Assembly: GCA_016716085.1 (NCBI GenBank)
Contig: JADJWY010000023.1
Location: forward strand, 496,001-560,000
Length of the DNA stretch: 64,000 bases
From: Hahellaceae bacterium
GTDB lineage: Bacteria > Pseudomonadota > Gammaproteobacteria > Pseudomonadales > Oleiphilaceae
Direction of reading: 5' to 3'
The position numbers and the translations under genes are program-made. Within the stretch, counting starts at the first letter, position 1. Each line of letters starts with the position of its first letter. Positions 60,248 to 64,000 of the stretch are shown piece by piece. Below the pieces are notes generated by a model, which saw nothing but the letters and a program-made list of their open reading frames with translations, was not told the DNA's origin and made no database searches.

Positions 60248-61486
60248 CCCGGATTTCTCTCGAACCTACCGATAATCGACTCTGCCTCTGATTCTTGTCG
60301 GTAGCCAGGTGTTTATCGCGTGGATGACGCAATTTTCAGGGAAATCCTAAACGCTGGATAAGACCGGCGAATAGTTCCTGGTAAGGATAGGCTTCGCTCA
60401 GCATAAACCGAATACGCCGGGTATTCCGAATGACTACGGCGCCCAGTTTCAACAGTTTGAGTCGCAACGAATGGATGGATGCGCTCGCCAGCTCTGTTCC
60501 TTTCAGCAGCTTGCGTAACTCTTCAAACAACTCATACGCAAAGCCTGATAACAGCATTCGCCATTGATTAACCCACCATCTGGGGCTGGAGGTGCGATCG
60601 GCAAACAGGTTCAGCTGCTGATCTTTGATGCGGTTCTCCATGCGGCCGGCCAGGTGTCTCCGCGAGCACAATAAAGGTCGCGGTAGAGTTCTTTTGCTTT
60701 TTCCTCCAGCAAACTCGTCACGATGAAGCGCGGATTATCTCCTTGTCGCTGACCTCGATTTTGGCGACGACGAAGCGACTTTTGCCCCATGAATCGGCTG
60801 CGTAAGCCAGCGGCATAAAGAATCGTTGTTTCTCTCCGGTCAGCTCATGCATTTGCCGGGCAATCACGAAGCCCTTTTCGGCTTTGGCTTGCAGGCGCGA
60901 GTTGCGGGCAAGGCCCACCACATAGTCCACGCCGTGCCGTTCACCAGCGCAGCATCCGGTGACGGCAGAATCCGCTGTCTGCCGCATCAATAAAACGCTG
61001 CCATAGAACTTGATGTGCGGCGACAACTGCTTGCCGGTCAATGGCCTGCTCCATTCTGCCCAGCGTCGCTTTGCTGGCCAGGGGCGTGATTCGATTGAGC
61101 GCGGTTTGAAACGCGAGATCAGATCGCAGGTTGTCGTGGTCATTGAGGTCTTCATAACCACAGGCAAGGCCATAAACCCGTTGCCGAATCAGATCGACGA
61201 GTTCATGTTTTACTTTACCTGCCTGACGGGAATCCTCAAGGCAAGCGGCTACATCCTGAGTTAAGCGGCATCTACGGTCAATTTCACGTAACAGCAGCAA
61301 ACCGGCATCCGAGGTGATGTGACCACCCGAAAAATCGGCTTGAATCTGGCGTTTTTTCAGTGGCGAAAAGGTAAAGGATTCTGGTAACATTTTGTCCAAC
61401 GGCGTTTGTGTTTATTTTTGGGTATAAGCAACTGAAATTTAAACACAATTCGCCGTTTTTTGTTAGTGCTTCAGGAGAAATCCGGG
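60248..61486 (-). mobile_element. IS1380-like element, internally deleted
   Basis: CCCGGATTTCTC (60248-60259) and GAGAAATCCGGG (61475-61486) are perfect 12-bp terminal inverted repeats enclosing 1239 bp. The flanking CTAG and TTAG could be a four-base target duplication with one change. IS1380 members are usually 1.6-1.7 kb, so about 400 bp are missing. Left and right flanks belong to unrelated sequences (IS91 remnant and AAA ATPase), so the site was already rearranged or a deletion accompanied insertion. Confidence 0.75.
60336..61399 (-). pseudogene. Broken IS1380-family transposase
   Basis: Three minus-strand frames carry consecutive parts of one transposase. The N-terminal part is in 60941-61399 (FSGGHITSDAGLLLLRE, YEDLNDHDNLR). 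The middle is in 60718-61173 (ERHGVDYVVGLARNSRL, YAADSWGKSRFVV). The C-terminal part is in 60336-60671 (MENRIKDQQLNLFADRTS). A jump from WQRFIDAADS straight to GFCRHRML shows a deletion of roughly 80 codons that removes the first catalytic Asp region (DFDATDD in relatives), and two frameshifts follow. It cannot be active. Confidence 0.85.
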
Positions 61487-61896
61487 TTAGATCCGGTGAC
61501 GACGAAGCGATGGCCACTTTTCATTTCCAGCTTTGTGTTCAGCCATTTCTGCCAGCCTGAAACGTTCTGAATTTCATCCAGAAAAAACGTCAGACACGCC
61601 TCCTGCGAGCCCGCACACTGTTGATAAACCTGTTCCAACAGATCGGCATCCAAATGCCCCAGCAAGCGTGGATCCTCAAAATTAATGAATACGGCATGCG
61701 CCTCGTCGATTCCAGCGGTCGTCATCAGCTGCCCAAGTAGTGTAGATTTGCCGCAGCGTCGAACCCCCTGGATGACCGTAACACTATCTGGGGACAGAAC
61801 GCACTCATCCAGCAGTTTTCTCCTAACGTCCTTCTCCGGGCGCTTGGACCAAGTAGCCCAATCATCAAGCACATGCGCTAAAACAGAATTTTCCAA
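61487..61896 (-). pseudogene. AAA ATPase (DUF4143-type), truncated by the IS element
   Basis: The remaining 137 codons give a normal N-terminus with KLLDECVL, Walker A IQGVRRCGKSTLL, NFEDPRL, the Walker B FFLDEIQNVSGW and RFVVTGSN, then run into the IS terminal repeat. Whole members of this family have about 400 residues, ending in a DUF4143 domain. That part is absent here and is not found on the other side of the element. The product would lack its C-terminal DNA- or partner-binding half. The upstream operator pair is still present. Confidence 0.85.
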
Positions 61897-61918
61897 GATT
61901 TCGACCTGTCACCGACAA

Positions 61919-61966
61919 TTTGTCCAGTATGTTGGACAAAGCTACCTTTGTCCTGTTTACTGGACA
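61919..61966. promoter_or_regulatory. Two-copy operator upstream of the truncated AAA ATPase gene
   Basis: TTTGTCCA-N6-TGGACAAA at 61919-61940 is a perfect 8-bp inverted repeat. A second, slightly changed copy, TTTGTCC-N7-TGGACA, follows at 61947-61966 with a 28-base period; the two agree at about 16 of 20 positions. They lie 23 to 70 bases before the ATPase start and just past the cls stop codon, so they probably regulate the ATPase gene. Confidence 0.65.
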
Positions 61967-61970
61967 CCCC

Positions 61971-63446
61971 TCATAACAACGGCGCCATTAACCGCGCACC
62001 CCGACAGGCCAATACAAACCAGGGTGAACAGCGTTCGTAATCATCGAGGGTAAACGGTTGGGCATGCGCGAAGTCATCCACCAACATGGATTCGATCTGT
62101 CTGACAAAGGTCGTTTCACACACCACGGCTGTCACCTCAAAATTCAGGCGCAAGGAACGATTATCCAGATTAGCGGTGCCCACACCTGCATAGCGATCAT
62201 CGACCAGCAACACCTTCTGATGCATGAAACCTGCGTTAAAGCGGTAGATTTTGATGCCGCAGCGCGCTGCCATTTCAAGGTAGGTGTAGGCGGCCAGGCC
62301 AACCAGAAGGTTATCCGGCTTAACCGGAATCAGTATCCGAACATCAACCCCGCGCAAGGCGGCAAGCTGCAGTGCATTTATGATCTGCAAATCCGGCACA
62401 AAATAGGGGCTGGCAATCCAGATCCGTTCACGGGCATGACCAATCGCATTCAAAAAGAACAGCTCACAGGTATCGAACTCATCGGCTGCACTCGTCGGCA
62501 AGATAAACACGGCCGCTTTACCTAACCCCTTACCTGCCGGCGTTTTGCCCGCCTCCGCCAGATCCGTTTGAGGCTGAATCGACCACGAAAGGGTGGGAAT
62601 TTCATTGGCGGACCAATACCAGTCTTCGGAAAATACCAGTTGAAGGGCAAGAACAGAAGGGCCTTCCAGTCGGACATGGGTGTCACGCCAGGGCGCACGT
62701 TTTGCCGCAGCGCCGAGGTATTCCAGCCCAATATTCAGACCGCCAACGAAGCCTTGTTGACCGTCGATCACCAGTATCTTTCGGTGATTACGGAAATTAA
62801 TCTGCAAGCGCTTTGGACGTTTACTGGCTTCGTTAAATGATCGAACTTCTGCCCCGGCACGTGAGAGCTTGCCAATATAAAAGCGCGACAAGCCCAGACT
62901 GCCGATGTCGTCATACAGAAAATACACCCGCACGCCAGCGCCTAGCCTTTCAAGCAAAAGATCCGAAAGCTTTCGTCCGACGTTATCATCCCGAATGATA
63001 TAGAACTCCAACAGAATATAGTGCTGAGCCGAACGAATGGCATCAAACATGCTCTGATAGGTCTGGCGGCCATCAATCAGCAACTCGCAACGATTACTGT
63101 GCGTAAATGGCAAACGCACCAATTGGGTAATGACCTTAAGCTCGTCAACATTAGAGGGAGGGTCGCAGATCCACTGGCCCGCCATACGGGCAAGTGTTTC
63201 GATGAGTGGCGTGACTTTATCATCTTCGACACGCCGGGCAGCGACATAGCCTTCAAAGCGATAGCGCCCCAGCAGGTAATACAATGGCAACGTGACATAG
63301 GGAAATGAAACCAGACCGATGATCCAGCCGATCGCACCCTGTGCGGTGCGATAATTTCGCAATACATGCACGACACTGAAAATGGCGAGCGCGTAAACCA
63401 GAAAAAACAGTAACCAAACCAAGTCGCGTGTATCGGGCAGTAACAT
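61971..63446 (-). CDS. cls: Cardiolipin synthase
   Basis: The 491-residue protein has two N-terminal membrane helices (VWLLFFLVYALAIFSVVHV and WIIGLVSFPYVTLPLYYLL) and two phospholipase D-type active sites, HRKILVIDG at residue 221 and HQKVLLVDD at residue 409, with the GTANLDNRSL companion motif. It condenses two phosphatidylglycerol molecules to cardiolipin in the inner membrane. Length and layout fit ClsA. It is the last intact gene before the mobile-element patch. Confidence 0.95.
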   Translation of the reverse strand: MLLPDTRDLVWLLFFLVYALAIFSVVHVLRNYRTAQGAIGWIIGLVSFPYVTLPLYYLLGRYRFEGYVAARRVEDDKVTPLIETLARMAGQWICDPPSNVDELKVITQLVRLPFTHSNRCELLIDGRQTYQSMFDAIRSAQHYILLEFYIIRDDNVGRKLSDLLLERLGAGVRVYFLYDDIGSLGLSRFYIGKLSRAGAEVRSFNEASKRPKRLQINFRNHRKILVIDGQQGFVGGLNIGLEYLGAAAKRAPWRDTHVRLEGPSVLALQLVFSEDWYWSANEIPTLSWSIQPQTDLAEAGKTPAGKGLGKAAVFILPTSAADEFDTCELFFLNAIGHARERIWIASPYFVPDLQIINALQLAALRGVDVRILIPVKPDNLLVGLAAYTYLEMAARCGIKIYRFNAGFMHQKVLLVDDRYAGVGTANLDNRSLRLNFEVTAVVCETTFVRQIESMLVDDFAHAQPFTLDDYERCSPWFVLACRGARLMAPLL

Positions 63447-63578
63447 GCCGTAAACCGTTCCGTAATGAGTTGTAAGGCTGTGACGGCGCCCCCTCGTTTT
63501 CGAGGAACTTCCTCACACTATCGCCCCCACCCTGTGACATATAGTACACCCCATAAGCTTTCTCCACAGGTGTAGACC

Positions 63579-64000
63579 ATGAATGAACGATTTCCCGTGA
63601 AATGTCTCAAGCTGCGTCAGTTGGCGGAAATTCCCCGCGCCGACTATCTCGCCGCTGCCCCACCCTCTAACCTGGAAAAGCCCTCTGTACGTGAGGCTTT
63701 TCTAAAAATGCTGCGACGCCCTCCAGAGCCAGCCCCTGTCACAAACGCACGCCCGACCTGGCAGACCTATGCCTTCAATGTGGCGGCTTGGCTGCGCTTG
63801 CCGAATGCGGTCGATCAGGCGGTGAGTCTGGTACTGGATTATCAGGATGCCCAGGGGCACTTTGGTTTGTTGGTGGATGAAGCCCGCATCAGCGGCCACA
63901 GCGCAGTGATGCTCACCGGCACCGTCACCCTTCGCACCCTCGGCATCCCTCAGGGTATCTATATTAGGGAAGGTCTGAATAATCCTATGTATTTTCAGGC
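63579..64000 (+). CDS. Hypothetical protein, N-terminal part (runs off right edge)
   Basis: From the ATG at 63579 the frame stays open for 140 codons to the window edge. It starts MNERFPVKCLKLRQL and contains SVREAFLKMLRRPPEP, TWQTYAFNVAAWLRLP, LVLDYQDAQGHFGLLVDEA and LRTLGIPQGIYI. There is no signal peptide or membrane segment. I recognise no family. It is divergent from cls with 132 bases between them. Confidence 0.65.
   Translation, partial: MNERFPVKCLKLRQLAEIPRADYLAAAPPSNLEKPSVREAFLKMLRRPPEPAPVTNARPTWQTYAFNVAAWLRLPNAVDQAVSLVLDYQDAQGHFGLLVDEARISGHSAVMLTGTVTLRTLGIPQGIYIREGLNNPMYFQ

Overview
The window reads as a piece of gammaproteobacterial chromosome. It is moderately GC-rich, with dense short-gap operons and a housekeeping set typical of that class: a DeaD-type helicase, divergent tesA/ybbA-ybbP, a cold shock protein, TrxC, DUF1853, a bacterial RIO-type kinase and cardiolipin synthase. 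I cannot name the genus. No rRNA, tRNA or CRISPR array was seen.

Layout. 1-590: the edge of what looks like an integron cassette array on the minus strand (a partial RlaP-like nucleotidyltransferase, an attC-like site, one complete small cassette, another core site), but no integrase in view. 590-1140: nothing convincing. 1.2-14.6 kb: mostly ordinary core genes. 14.6-20.1 kb: a GAF/PAS/GGDEF/EAL c-di-GMP protein divergent from an odd class A penicillin-binding protein. 20.0-26.3 kb: a redox module on the minus strand (TlpA-like thioredoxin, DUF4266 lipoprotein, DUF3570 outer-membrane barrel, ApbE, PepSY protein, cytochrome b561), divergent from an OmpR-type two-component system. A CTTAAG-N5-CTTAAG box lies between the two. 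26.3-31.7 kb: a five-gene export operon (barrel-like protein, HlyD-type adaptor, ABC ATPase, two MacB-like permeases). 31.8-43.6 kb: mixed core and accessory genes, including a TetR/ene-reductase pair with a 19-bp operator repeated upstream of each gene. 43.7-45.2 kb: an unusual protein joining a MshEN-like domain to extracytoplasmic Ig/FN3 domains.

45.3-59.0 kb: one long, tightly packed transcription unit for a group 3d-type, NAD-coupled [NiFe] hydrogenase. Gene order is a POR-gamma-like gene, hoxF, hoxU, hoxY, hoxH, hoxW, hypA, hypB, hypF, hypC, hypD, hypE, a DUF1289 gene and a gamma-glutamyltransferase. HoxFU would pass electrons between HoxYH and NAD(H). Hyp proteins build and insert the NiFe(CN)2CO site, and HoxW trims the HoxH tail. 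The POR-gamma-like gene at the head has no obvious place in the known complex.

59.2-62.0 kb: an accessory patch with a Phd/VapC-type toxin-antitoxin pair, an IS91-family remnant, a decayed IS1380-like element with visible terminal repeats, and an AAA ATPase gene cut short by that element. 62.0-63.4 kb: cardiolipin synthase. An unrecognised plus-strand gene runs off the right edge.

The best candidate for an undescribed system is the 20.0-26.3 kb redox module. Its outer-membrane DUF3570 protein carries a sequence matching the ApbE flavin-attachment consensus. Together with the neighbouring ApbE, CxC-tailed lipoprotein, thioredoxin, PepSY protein and cytochrome b, this suggests a flavin-based envelope electron-transfer device. 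The MshEN-Ig fusion and the POR-gamma-like hydrogenase gene come next.
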